Shown here in pieces: positions 44,715 to 56,806 of a DNA stretch of 64,000 nt (position 1 is its first letter; every line of letters starts with the position of its first letter). Source of the stretch: Erigeron canadensis. Lineage: Eukaryota; Streptophyta; Magnoliopsida; Asterales; Asteraceae. The translations under genes and the position numbers were made by a program. Location of the stretch: positions 6,138,001 through 6,202,000 of the forward strand of contig NC_057764.1 in NCBI RefSeq assembly GCF_010389155.1, written 5' to 3'. Below the pieces are notes generated by a model. It was not told the DNA's origin. It was given only the letters and a program-made list of their open reading frames with translations, and did not search any database.

Positions 44715-45306
44715 AATAACCACATTGTTACCACCACCGCCATTAGCACCACTCGTTGCCGTCACCGCCGTCGCATTACGCGGGTACCCATCTCGTTAAA
44801 ATATACGTACAAGTTTAAAATCTAATGTTATAAATAACAAGTCTAATATCTATCGGCTAAAAGTGCCTAAAATAATATGAGATACAAGTCCAAAATCTAA
44901 TGTTAAAAGAGAGAATTCAAATATCTAGCGACTAAAACAATATGAGATATATACAAGTGTAAAATCATCTGGCGCTTTATGAGACAATTGAAAAATCTAC
45001 CAATTAAAACATAATAAACACACACATGAATAAACTTCGCAAACGTGTGGAAACTTATATTTTCCAAGCAAAGAAAGATAAAATGTAAACATAAATAAAC
45101 AAAAACATTTCGAAGCATATACCAAAATGACAAATCGACCCACACACAAAACATTACATCTAGATGACCCCCGACAATTGTTATCTCCGGATCCCACATG
45201 CGAAATGGGTTACCAAAACGGATCAGTCTATACACGTGGGATAAAGTGGGGAGTAATTTAAAGGCATCTATGCTGCTGCTCGACGGGAGAAATGGGTACA
45301 AACATG
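44715..45306. other. AT-rich DNA with a ~75-bp direct repeat
   Basis: Two related copies, at about 44810-44885 and 44887-44955, start ACAAGT(T/C)(T/C)AAAATCTAATGTTA and end AATATGAGATA. No gene. Confidence 0.5.
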
Positions 45307-45314
45307 GTATCAAG

Positions 45315-45783
45315 CATAGTTGTTGGACTATCACTTTTGACTCGACTCAAAAACATGATTTTTTGACTTGTGACTCGAAAAGTGACTCGACTCATAAGAG
45401 TCTGGACAACACGTAATATTGTATAATTTTATATATGTGATGTTTTTTGAAACAAAATATAAGTTGATCATCTTAATTTATTTACAAAATAATTACATAT
45501 TCGATAATTTTGAGTTATAAACATACAGTTTATCTCCAAATTCGAATTAAAAGTATAAAAAATACATATATAACAAACAAAATTATATAACTATAAATAA
45601 AATACCTAGTACATAACCATAGTATCTAATTACAACAATTATAAGTTTGCAACTCGTATGACTAGGTTCAATTTCACACAGTGATTCATAAGAGTCTGGA
45701 CAAAAAATGGGTCACCTAATGAGTCGACTCGTTTTTAATGTAAATCGACTCGTCTCGTTACTCGTAAGAGCTTAACAACTATG
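45315..45783. mobile_element. hAT-type MITE
   Basis: Perfect 10-bp terminal inverted repeats, CATAGTTGTT and AACAACTATG, flanked by an exact 8-bp duplication, GTATCAAG (45307-45314 and 45784-45791). An 8-bp TSD is the mark of hAT elements. Subterminal GACTCGACTC/GAGTCGACTCG words are typical of plant non-autonomous hATs. 469 bp and no ORF. Confidence 0.9.
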
Positions 45784-45791
45784 GTATCAAG

Positions 45792-47260
45792 GATTAAGAC
45801 ATTTCTTCCAATTCACTCGTTTACCAAAAGATAAACATGACATTCAATAGAATACATGAAACATTTGATACATGTTGCCTCTAAAAGTTTTATTGTCGCA
45901 TGTTAGAAAGCCATGTAGGAATGCTATCTAACTTATCACACTTCTTGTCAATCTCCTTAAAATCAACTGAAAGGTGGTTCTGTGTACAATAAAGATAACA
46001 TTTTTCCCTTTTCAATACGTTACATATCTCACCATAAGACAGTTTGACAAAAATATATATATATATATATATATAGTCACCTTGTCAAAATATTTGGCAA
46101 GCCTAAGTACATTCGAACCAATGTTGCATCCTGTCAAAAAGAATTATACCATCTTTCACACTTTCAGGGTCTCTAACAGTCTCTTTATTTATTTTACAAC
46201 AAATATTAAAAAATTAATATGTGGGAAACATATATAATAACGACACGTTAAACTTTTTATAATATCATAAGTTAACAAATATTTAACTACGTAAGAATTA
46301 AACCACTAAAAAACATGAAGTTACATTAATTAGTGGTCGTTTAGATTCCAGTTAATAGTGACAAGACAGTGGAAAAATTAATACATCATCTATTAGAGGT
46401 ATCGCTAAGCAAACTTTTCGTTTATTTGGATGTCTTTCATTCATTCGGATATGTTTAACGTTTTGCTCGAATAATTTAGTTATACACTAAAATTATTAAG
46501 CAATTTAATTATCAATCTATATATCACAGGTTGTTTTAATCTAACTTAAAATCATGCATTATATCATTGCAATTTTCATACAATTATTTTTCTGATATAT
46601 AATTGTGATAGCTTACTATAAACTCCATTTTTAATTTTTAGTTCTTTATTAAGGTCGGGACATTCTGTTCAGTTTTTAAAACATTGAATTAAAACGATAA
46701 ATGATAAAAATCCTATAAAAAAATCTTTATAACCAAATTTTATTCGTTATATGATAAAAAAATCATAAAAAATATATTTTAATATAAACGTATTAGACTA
46801 AAAAAGAAAATTTTTATTGTAACAACATTATGTTAATTTTAAAGATTAAAATATGATGTAAAATATAAAAATATTAATTTCTATAATTATATTATTAAAA
46901 ATATTAATTATTAATGTCTACAATCTTTAATAAGGAATTAATAATAATTTAAATTTATTAAAATAAAATTAAATCTAAAAAAGTTGATTAAAGTATATGA
47001 CATCATCATTTAATCATTTGATTTAATAACTCTAAATAAAAGTTGAATTTTATCTAAGAGTTATATTTCTCCAATTATTAATTAAGGTTTCCTATCTATA
47101 TATTTAGAGATTAGAGATAATAAAGATAATATGGGCCGAGTTGCTGGACTGGATTTGGCAGCTTGATACCAACTTAAAATTTGTTACTACGTATTATTGG
47201 CCCAATACTTGACAATGACATCGGCTCAACCAAATGACTTTTATGAGGGAGTTTATGAGG
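45792..47260. other. AT-rich intergenic DNA
   Basis: Contains a TA microsatellite at about 46049-46073 and otherwise only short spurious ORFs. Confidence 0.5.
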
Positions 47261-47265
47261 GGAAA

Positions 47266-50200
47266 TGATGTAACCAATTTATACCCATCGCCTACATCAT
47301 CATTGGCTTATTTCTTAAGTGTTTTAAGTCATTTTCGTATGCATTTGGCGCGTTTATGGTATTTGTTAGTGTTTTCAGGCTTTAAACAGGTTACGCGTTC
47401 ATTTGGCACATTTTCAGGTGATCTTAGGTCAATAAGTGATTTTTGATAATCGAGAGTTGTTTCAAGAGGAAGAGATGGCAAGGTTCAGCAACTTTCAAAG
47501 TCGAAAGAACATGTTTGCACATATGCTTCGGACTGCGCCGCGGTGGGACGTACCCTGTCCACTGCGCCGCAGCCATTATCTACGGCTGAATTGTGAACCA
47601 ACCCCACTGCGCCGCAGTCAGTTAATGAGGAAAAGACTCCGTGGATTTGGACTGCGCCGCAGTGGAGGATGTAATGCCCACTGCGCCGCAGTCACCTGAA
47701 GGTCTAATGTGTATTTTCTAGTTTTAAATTTATATCACGAAATACCTAGTAACTGTCTACTACACACTTACGGGCAGTGTACCCGTTCGTATGCAATATA
47801 GTGACTTGGTAAGTACGAGGTCGAACACAAGGACTTATTAGGCAATTATTACAATAAAGTGATTCAGATTAAAAGGGGGTTTTGTGCCCGAATTGCCACT
47901 TTGCAAGAGTTAGTTGAAAAGTCAGTAATCCTGTAGGATTAATCGCAATAAAATATTTTGTTGTTGAATTTCGAACAATAGTTTAAAAGGGCACCCACTA
48001 GGATCAGCTCACATGTCAATCATCAGGTCTAAACATTACTTGCATTTGTTGAACGACTCAAAAGATAGACAAGACGAACTTCCGTTATACTTGACACTTA
48101 AATTGCTCTAAATATATTTATCGCTTCCGCATTTAATTTCTATCCAAAACAATAAAGCATTAAGATCCTGAGTTGATTTTCACGATTTAACCTATAAAAG
48201 CTTTCTTCCGAACTGCTTATTCACCTAATCAGATTCCTCTATCATAAGTGTTTACACATTCAAAATGAATTTAATTGTTTAAAATCTTTACCGTTGGTTC
48301 TTTCCGAACTCCAACAATTTTTAGGTTAATTATAGACCGACGATTGACCTTTTCATAAACTAATTGACAATGACATAGATTTCTACCGAACTTCTAATTA
48401 CAATTATCAATCAATAAATATAAAAGATAAAAACAATATTTAAACTCAAATAAATATGGATCTTCGATTAAACATGGAAATCTTGTTCAACGATTGCAAG
48501 TAACATTCAAAACGACCCTATGACATGTTCAGTACCCAAGCGGGTGTAAAGAGATTTAGCCTCTCATAATGAAAAGATTAAAACAAACAATAGTATATGA
48601 AGACATAATGTACCGAATGTAGAAATCCTTCCAAGAATGACTAAAAATCTAGTCCGAAATGATGAAAATAATCCAATCTTAATCTTGATCTTCAAGGATG
48701 AATAAACTGATGAAAAACCTCCTCTAAAGATGCAAAAATCGGCTGGATAAAGTAAGGTAGGGTTCTGGAATGATAAAACAAGCTATTTATATGTTTTCTA
48801 ATTTTATGTGCAGAATCGTCCTTAAGCTGCGGGGCAGCTTAGTAGCTGCGACCTTTTGACCTTTTGACCTTTTGACTTTCATTGACTTCGCAAGGATCAA
48901 GACTGGAGGAGCTGCTGCGCAGCTTAGGCTTTCTGTTTCAGAGCTGAGGCGCAGCTTCTAAGCTGCTGCTCAGCTCTTCTTGATTCTAGGTTTGACTTTT
49001 GTTGACTTTTTCCAAACTTCATCCAAACGACCCAGTAATCATCCGTAAGCACTTATTTCACTTCAAGAATGTCGTTTTCTTCAGAAATACGCTCAAGTAC
49101 CTGTTATTAACCTGAAACACTAACAAATACAATAAACGCACCAATTGTATACAAAAATGACTCATTAAACATGCTAAATCAACCATATTAACTATGGGAA
49201 ATAGGTATAAAATACGACATATCAAGGTCAAAGTCAAAAACACCTCACTGCGCCGCAGTGAGGGAAGGCACGACCTACTGCGCCGCAGTGGGTGCACAGG
49301 AAAAAAAGCTGGAGTCGGTTTTGCATCAGATTTTTGGAGGAGTATATATACAAAACCCTAGGTCGAATTTATTTTTATCCAAAGTCTTTCTAGGTTCTGT
49401 TCTACAAGGGTTCTTCGATCTCCAAGTAGGTTTTCACTTAGGCAGACTCATCGAAGATTCACGGACACCCATCTAGATCGTATTAATTTACTCTCTTGCA
49501 ATTTTCTCTTTTACTCAAACAATTGGTACAATATGTTCTTCTTTTTATTTGATTATCATTGTTACTTAATCATGAGTGGCTAAACTATTTATCATCCACC
49601 TTGATTAAACAAAACGAATAATGTGATTGCAATATCTTTAATTCAAAAGAGTTTATTTAATTATCGGTATTCTGTGATCTTGGTGATTTTAATTCTTTTT
49701 ATTAACTAAATTTGATATTGGTTGCATATAATTCTTCGTTGGTGGTACCAGTTGAATGTATATGTGATTTTAAAACAGTTACTTGTCTATGAATAATTAT
49801 CACTAGTTCATGGTATGATAGTGAATATCATTTTAAAAAAAGATTAGTTTTGTCAACGTGATTCATAGCGGTTGGTGGTACCACGTTGTTGTCACATAGG
49901 TGCAATTGATAATTCGATAGCCAATAAAACTAATTGTTGGAAAAAGTTGTCTTTGCTTTGGTGGTACCGGCTTGGGTAATTCGACTAGCAATTAGGTGAT
50001 TCGGTAATTTGTTCACGGTTGGTGGTACAACGCGAGCACTTTAATCTTGTCACGATTATCTTTAAACTCTCAAGAATTTGATCTTAATTAAATGCAATCA
50101 CATTTGAAGTCAAGGTGGATGACTTTTAATTATATTGTTTGAAGTTCTTTTCAATTTTATGCAATTTGTTTTGCAAATCAATTTTAACTTAATTGTCAAA

Positions 50201-50393
50201 GAGGATTTTCGAAGCAACACCTGTTTTCCAAACTATTTCATAAAGCAACTAGTCATATCCAATCCCTGAGAACGAACACAGACTTATCTCTTAACTATAT
50301 TACAAACGATCGGGTCCACTGCTCGTGAGTGCGTAGTAGTGAATTTTTAGGTAGTTCTAGTTTTATTAATTTAAAGCTCGATTTTGCACATCA
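47266..50393 (+). repeat. Gypsy C: 5' LTR (with insertion G)
   Basis: 3,128 bp; about 1.6 kb without the 1,525-bp insertion (G plus one TSD copy). It carries seven ACTGCGCCGCAGT-type palindromes upstream of a TATA box (GTATATATAC, 49342-49351) and four TTGGTGGTACC words downstream (49738, 49871, 49959, 50019). Confidence 0.92.
47705..49224 (-). mobile_element. Solo LTR G (relative of Gypsy C), minus strand
   Basis: 1,520 bp flanked by AGGTC (47700-47704 and 49225-49229). The 3' LTR of C shows the empty site. On the minus strand it starts TGATATGTCGTATTTTATACC, like the C LTR start, and ends ...ACACATTA where C ends GCACATCA, so the final CA is changed to TA. It has GGGTACACTGCCCGTAAGTG where C has GGGTCCACTGCTCGTGAGTG. 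TATA box near 48782-48792 (minus). Palindromes here are of AGCTGCGCAGCT type. Confidence 0.85.
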
Positions 50394-50400
50394 ATTTTTT

Positions 50401-50418
50401 TGCGCCACTGTCGGGGAT
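50401..50418 (+). other. Gypsy C: primer-binding site, degenerate
   Basis: TGCGCCACTGTCGGGGAT resembles the Athila/Tat PBS (TGGCGCCGTTGCCGGGGA) with several changes; eight bases after the LTR end. Confidence 0.75.
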
Positions 50419-50749
50419 TGTGTGCCGATTTAGTTGTTAATTTAATGGTTTGATCCTTCCTCACGCGTGAGGAAGTTATTTGCTTTAATAGTTTAGTTCT
50501 TTTTCTTTGTTTATCACAGGTGCATTTGACGTGTGGTGTTAGTTGTGTTTTGAAGGTTTGCTTTATTAGTTGATGAACTTGTGTTCTTCGGGGTTACCTT
50601 TGCATAGTCCTTGAGAAATCCACCAAGTCGTAGGTTTAATTTCGAAGCACCAATACTGTATTCACCTGTAGCTCACCCAACTACGGATTCGGACGAAGAA
50701 GGCTTCTACTTGGGGAAAATTCTTTAATCTTGCACTTATTAAAGAAGAG
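50419..50749 (+). other. Gypsy C: leader
   Basis: Untranslated leader between PBS and gag. Nothing distinctive is seen. Confidence 0.6.
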
Positions 50750-51709
50750 ATGGGTGACGAAAGACCGAGAGATTCAAATGACATCCGGTATGGTGACTGA
50801 GCCCGAACTATTCCTACGGCTCGAGGTTCCGCTATTAGAACACCGGTTGTTGATCAGAATTTCAACTTGAAGCCGAATCATCTCAAGAGCATCGAAGAGC
50901 AGAAATTTGATGGCAAAAAGAAATGGGATCCATATAAGCACTTGGAGAGATTTAAGAAATTAGCACGGCTCTACCAATATGGCCAAAATCAAATGAATGC
51001 CGTGAAGCTTGAGTCTTTTCCCATTACTCTAACTGGAGAAGCCGAAGATTGGTTTAATGAACTTCCCGAGAATTCGATTACTACTTGGGATCAACTCAAA
51101 GAAGCGTTTATTGGTAAGTTTTACTCGGTTAGAACTCAAAGGCAATTAGAAAAATTGATTAGATCCTTTTTTCAAGAAGATGGGGAAGATGTTGTTGATG
51201 AATGGATCCGATTTAAAAAAATGTTGAGAAATTGTCCGGGTCATGAATTAACCAAGGAAAAGTATGTCGAGTTGTTCTTTGATGGTTTGAATAAGGCGTC
51301 CAAAAGAGAGATGGGGTATGCTTTTGGTGGAAGTTTTAGCAAGATTACTCCAAATGAAGGTTATGACATTTTGGAAGCTATGGTGAAGGATAATGCATCT
51401 ATGGATGATAAAAGATTTTTGAATAATGAGAGCCGGTTTAAGCAAGGTAAAGTTGCAAGGGCCGATGGTAGACACAATTCTAATGTAATTGACGAGATTC
51501 AGGCTTTGTCTGCACGTATGGATAAGGGATTTGCAGCTCAAGAGTCCCAGTTTGGTTATCTTGAAAGGGATGTGAAAGTTCTTGCTGATGGATGTGATCA
51601 TTGTGGAGATACACATTATTCTGAAGATTGTCCCAACAGGGGACCTGAAGATGTAAACTACATTCAGAATCAGCAACAAGGAGGTTTTCAGCGAAACACC
51701 GGTTTTTGA
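50750..51709 (+). pseudogene. Gypsy C: gag
   Basis: ATG 50750 opens MGDERPRDSNDIRYGD, broken by TGA 50798-50800, then the same frame continues to TGA 51707-51709. The capsid core of the Retrotrans_gag type is clear: FKKLARLYQYGQNQ, LTGEAEDWFNELP, WDQLKEAFIGKFY and DVVDEWIRFKKMLRNCPGH. A degenerate zinc knuckle, CDHCGDTHYSEDCP, lies at about 51597-51638. Gag builds the particle and binds the RNA. Two stops prevent a complete product. The frame continues into the protease segment without a shift. Confidence 0.88.
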
Positions 51710-52995
51710 AACCGGTCATGAGGTAGTAACTCCTATAACTCTTCTTTTCCTGCTAATACTACTCGTTTTTCAGGTAACAGGTGGCAAAGGAACAACTATC
51801 AAAATCAGCCACAACAACAGGAGACTTAACAAAGCCAAGGATCAGGTTCTTCTTCTTCTACTACCGATCCTAATGCCGAGTTGAGAGAGATGATGAAACA
51901 AATGATAAGCAATCATATTGAGACCAACCAAAGCATTCAGAATATAAGAGAGGATACTAAGGAGTTGAGTAAGAGGTTGGATAGGATTAATGGCAAAGTA
52001 GAGATGAATGCAAAGAATCAGAGCATCAACTTCAAGGATCTTGAAAGTAGGATGGCTGTTATAACTAGGCCTCAAGGTGCTTTACCTAGTAACACTCAGC
52101 AGAATCCGAAGCAGAATGAAGGGTCGAATAATGGTCAGAAGAACACTCCACCTCCAGTTCGTCAGGAGCAAGCAAAGGCCATTACAACCAGAACAGGTAG
52201 ATCCTATGACCCTCCTCCTAATCCTAATGTTATTGTTTCAGATGTGCAGGATACAGGTGATCATGATGAAGCTGAAGTTGATGAAGAAATTGAGATGGAA
52301 GATAGTTCGACTGTGAAGACTCCGGTTACTCCACCAAAACCGGCTGTGATACCCGAGGCTAGGCCATACAAGCCTAAGGTTCCATTTCCACAGCGGTTCA
52401 GAAAGACTAAGCTAAAGGAACAGTATGATAAATTTGTTAATATGATTAAAAATGTTCACATTAATGTTCCTTTAGTTGATTTGATCCAGGGAATGCCAAA
52501 TTATGTAAAGTTTATCAAAGAACTTATGACGGATAAAGGAAAGATGGATGAGGTGAAAGACGCTTATCTTAATGCCGAGTATTCTACTATCTTGCAGAAC
52601 CAACAGATTCCACCTAAGCTTGAGGATCCAGGGAGTTTCCTTATCACTTGTTCTATTCATTCTTTAACTTGTAAGGCACTTGCCGATTTAGGTGCTAGCA
52701 TTAACTTGATGCCTTACTCGGTTTGGAGTAAGTTGGCTTCCGGAATTTTGAGACCTACTCGTATGAGTATAAGATTAGCTGACCATTCTTTTCAGTATCC
52801 CATTGGGATTGCTGAAAACATGAGTGTCCAAGTAGGTCATATTGTTTTTCTTGTTGATTTTGTGATCCTCGAAATGGAGGAAGATACTAAGGTACCCATA
52901 ATTTTAGGTAGACCATTCCTTAATACCGCGGATGCTATCATCCGGGTGAAAGATAAGGAGATTTTTCTAGGTGTGGGTACGGATAGGATTTGTTT
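51710..52995 (+). pseudogene. Gypsy C: Gag-protease linker and aspartic protease
   Basis: Same frame as gag, with stops near 51719 and 51828, then open from 51881. The linker is coiled-coil-like (REMMKQMISNHIETNQSIQN) followed by a P/Q-rich part and PFPQRFRKTKLKEQYDKF, common before the Athila protease. The protease carries ALADLGASINLMPYSVW, where the active-site triplet (usually D-T/S-G or D-L-G in this group) is D-L-G, and VPIILGRPFLNTADAII. The frame is lost near 52990-53000, and RT resumes in the next frame. Confidence 0.85.
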
Positions 52996-55479
52996 TTCAA
53001 TGTTGAAAGATCTATTAAGCATTCTTACTCTACTGATGAGTCTTGTTTCAGGATATATGTCATTGATGATGCTTTGGATCAGGAATTTGAGGAATTCATG
53101 GAGACTGAGGTTAATGAAGAGCTCACTCGCTTAGGAGCTGGAGATATAGATGATGATGATTTGTTTGCAGAGGTTTTGGCACTAAGTTTGGATGAGACAC
53201 CTCCAGAGGATGAGAGCTTTGAAAGAGTTGTTGCTGATGGAACCTCAAGGGTACCGAATTCTGTTGATGTACCCTCTACTGATCTGGAGCTTAAGCCATT
53301 GCCTGGCTACTTGGAGTATGCTTCCTTGGCAGGTAAATCCTCTTTACCTGTAGTTATCTCTTCTTCGCTCTCGAGTGAAGAGAAAGGACTTCTTTTGGCC
53401 GTACTTAAAGCTCATAAGCGGGCTTTTGCTTGGAAGACTACCGACATTCCAGGTATTAGTCCTGATTTTTGCCAACATAAAATAGATTTTGTTGATGATG
53501 TGAAGCCCGTTGTCCAGAGACAAAGGAGGCTTAATCCTAACATGAAAGAGGTAGTTAAGAAAGAAGTCATTAAGTTGTTAGATGCATGGATCATTTTCCC
53601 TATTGTCGATAGTTCTTGGGTAAGTCCGGTCCATTGTGTGCCCAAAAAGGGGGGCATGACCATTGTTGAAAATGAGGATAAGGAACTCTTGGCCACTAGA
53701 ACTGTCACGGGTTGGCGTGTTTGTATTGATTACCGTAAGCTTAATGATGCCACCCGTAAGGATCACTTTCCCCTACCTTTCATTGATCAAATGTTGGAAA
53801 GACTTGCAGGCAATGAATTATTTTGTTTCTTGGATGGGTTCTCCAGGTACTTCCAAATACCCATCGATCCGAAAGACCAAGAAAAGACCACTTTCACATG
53901 CCCATTTGGTACTTTTGCTTATCGGCGAATGCCGTTTGGTTTGTGTAATGCCCCGGGCACCTTTCAAAGGTGCATGATTGTTATTTTCCAGGACATGCTT
54001 GAGACCTCAATGGAGGTTTTCATGGATGATTTCTCGGTTTTTGGGGATTCTTTTCGGTCTTGCTTGCATAGCTTAGATAAGATGTTGACACGGTGTGAAA
54101 GGGCACACCTTGTTTTGAATTGAGAAAAGTTACATTTCATGGTGACCAAGGGTATTGTGTTGGGGCACAAAGTGTCAAGGGCCGGGATAGAGGTTGATAG
54201 GGCTAAGATTGATGTTATAGTCAAGCTACCCCCACCTTCCAATGTGAAAGGGGTAAGAAGTTTTCTTGGACATGCCGGTTTTTACTGTAGATTTATTAAG
54301 GATTTCTCTAAGATTACTCGTCTGATGACCCACTTGTTGGAGAAGGACGTCCCTTTTGTGTTTGATGATGCTTGTTTGAGTGCTTTTCAGGTATCAAAGG
54401 AGAAGCTGACTAATTCTCCCATCATGGTTGGTCCGAATTGGAATTTGCCGTTTGAATTAATGTGTGATGCAAGTGACTATGCCGTAGGAGCGGTGCTTGG
54501 GCAAAGGGTTGATAAGCATTTCAAGGCAATCTACTTTGCTAGTAAAACCTTGAACCCAGCCCAACAAATTTACACCACAACTGAGAAGGAGTTGCTTGCT
54601 GTTGTTTATGCATTTGATAAATTTAGATCATATGTAGTATTGAGTAAAACTGTTGTGTTTACTGACCATTCGGCCCTAAAGTACTTGTTCTCGAAACAAG
54701 ATGCTAAGCCTAGACTTATCCGTTGGATTTTGTTATTGCAAGAATTTGACATAGAAATTAAGGATAAGAAAGGGGCCGAAAATTTGGCTGCCGACCATTT
54801 GAGTCGTCTAGAGGATCCTCACCGGAAGGAACTTCAAGAGGGGGAGATCAATGATTGTTTCTCCGATGAGTCGGTTAATGTTATTTATAATACTAATGAT
54901 GGTCCTTGGTTTGCAAATATAGCTAATTATTTGGTTGCAGGAGAGATACCAGATGATTTCCCGAAACAGCAAAAGAATAAGCTCAAGACTGATGCTAGGC
55001 ACTACTTTTGGGAGTCACCATATTTGTTTCGTATTTGGGCAGATGGCATGGTGAGGAGATGTGTAGCTGAAGCTGAAACCAGGGAGATTTTGGATGCTTG
55101 TCACTATGGGCCAAGTGGAGGTCACTATGGTCCTCAAGTTACTGGTAAGAAAGTGTATGATGCAGGTTTCTATTGGCCTACAATTTTTCAAGAGGCCCGG
55201 ACTTTGGTAGAAACTTGTGACGTGTGCCAACGACAAGGGAACATCACTAGACGGGATGAAATGCCTCAGCAAGGAATACAGGTATGTGAAGTATTTGACA
55301 TTTGGGGTATAGACTTCATGGGACCATTCCCACCGTCTAATAAGTTTCAGTATATTTTAGTTGCTGTTGACTACGTATCTAAGTGGGCTGAAGCCAAGGC
55401 TTTGCCTACAAACGATGCGAGAGTAGTCATTGATTTTTTGAAACAGTTGTTCTCTCGTTTTGGTTGTCCTGGGCCCTAA
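52990..55479 (+). pseudogene. Gypsy C: reverse transcriptase, RNase H and integrase N-terminal part
   Basis: RT has SWVSPVHCVPKKGG, RVCIDYRKLNDATRKDHFPLP, FCFLDGFSRYFQIPI, FGLCNAPGTFQRCM and the catalytic FMDDFSVFG (about 54020). TGA 54121-54123 follows LVLN, one G-to-A change from the usual Trp codon. RNase [55 protein letters not shown] and [10 protein letters not shown]. Integrase: [10 protein letters not shown] ... CDVCQRQGN (zinc finger) and [14 protein letters not shown] (catalytic Asp). The frame ends at GCPGP and TAA near 55477. Order RT-RH-IN marks Gypsy. Confidence 0.9.
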
Positions 55480-56184
55480 TTAGTGACCATGGTACCCATT
55501 TTGCAAATCATCAACTAGCTAAGGTTCTAAAAAGATATGGTGTTTGTCTCTACTTTTCTACTTCTTATCACCCACAGACCAGTGGTCAAGTAGAAAATAG
55601 CAACAGGGCTTTGAAAAGAATTTTGGAAAAAACAGTCGGGGATAACCCCAAGGTTTGGTCAAAGAAGTTAGATGACGCCTTGTGGGCATTTAGGACCGCT
55701 TTTAAGACGCCGATTGGCACCACACCATACCGGGTGCTCTGTGGTAAGACATGTCATCTACCGGTTGAACTAGAGCATAAGGCGTATTGGGCGTTAAGAA
55801 ACTTGAACTAGACATGATGGAAGCTGGTGAACTTAGAATGTTGCAACTTCATGAGCTCGATGAGCTTAGGTTGGGTGCATATGAAAACTTAAGGATTTAT
55901 AAAGAGAAAAAACCAAAGTTTACCATGACAAAAGGATCCGTAGAAAGGAGTTTAAGGTTGGGGCAAAGGTTTTGTTATTCTTGTCGAAATTTAAAATTAA
56001 ACAACCTAAGTTAACTTCTAGGTGGATAGGACCTTTTGTAATCAAGCATGTGTATCCTTCTGGCTATGTTGAGCTTTTCAAAAGAAATGGAGACGGTTCT
56101 TTCATTGTTAATGGTCATAGGTTAAAGTTGTATTTGGAAGAAGATCAAGAGGAGGGGATGACTGAGGAGATCCCCATTTTTTAA
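55464..56184 (+). pseudogene. Gypsy C: integrase C-terminal part, two further frameshifts
   Basis: After a one-base shift at about 55465: [11 protein letters not shown] (second catalytic Asp), [20 protein letters not shown] (catalytic Glu) and WALRNLN, then a stop. It resumes in two other frames as [19 protein letters not shown] and SRWIGPFVIKHVYPSGYVEL, the C-terminal DNA-binding part, to TAA 56182-56184. Integrase inserts the cDNA; the residues are visible but the chain is broken three times. Confidence 0.85.
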
Positions 56185-56415
56185 TCCGAAACTTAGAAGA
56201 TGGTCGAGTCTAGCTCATGACTCGTAAATAAATTAAGCGCTTCTCGGGAGGCAACCCGTGTCTAATTTTGTTAAATTATATTTTCATTTTGTTAGTTAGA
56301 TTTGATTGTGTATTGTCAAGAAAGTGCAGGAACAGACTCGGTGTGAAGCGGAAGGAGGTATGTTTTCTTTTGAAAATTTTCTAAGTAAATAGAAGACATT
56401 TTGAGCCGTGGATCC

Positions 56416-56620
56416 CCACTGCGCCACAGTGGGGGAATAACATCATGACTGCGCCGCAGTGGGGGAATAACATCATGACTGCGCAGCAGTCTGAATGCAC
56501 GGAAATTTTGTGTTCAAAAGCCCACTGCGCCACAGTAGGTGAAGATCAAAGCCCACTACGCCGCAGTGAGCGAGTTGACTAGTCAATGACAGGAGCGGGG
56601 GGTTATAATTAGGATAAGGA
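56416..56620 (+). promoter_or_regulatory. Gypsy C: palindrome cluster and TATA-like box before ORF3
   Basis: Five ACTGCGCCGCAGT-type words (about 56417, 56448, 56478, 56522, 56554), two of them within a 31-bp direct repeat starting GTGGGGGAATAACATCATGA. A TTATAATTA lies at 56603-56611 and a CT-rich stretch at 56648-56672. The same words sit upstream of the LTR TATA box. Internal promoter function is inferred. Confidence 0.5.
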
Positions 56621-56794
56621 GGGATGTATTTGTTTTTCACCACAAAAAATCTCTCTCTCTTTTTCTCTCTATTTTCAAAACCGAACGGGACTTTTTAATA
56701 CCCTCCAAGAGCTCCGAATTTTAATCTTAATCCACCATCAATCTTGCACTTTTATTCTCTCTTTCTCTTAGATTATCATCCATTCATCATCAAC

Positions 56795-56806
56795 ATGGGA
56801 AGAGGA
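56795..56806 (+). pseudogene. Gypsy C: ORF3 exon 1 (MGRG)
   Basis: ATGGGAAGAGGA followed by GTAAGT. Joined to the acceptor at 57372 it continues in frame with the downstream ORF3. A tiny first exon before a ~0.5-kb intron explains why no ORF3 start exists beside the main frame. Confidence 0.65.

Noticed and set aside
45915..46237. Short ORFs around TA microsatellites
   Set aside because: The protein repeat (YIYIYI) is a translation of the microsatellite.
47530..47700. Palindromic repeats as a CRISPR or REP-type bacterial element
   Set aside because: They lie within a plant Gypsy LTR, at irregular spacing, and recur in its 3' LTR.
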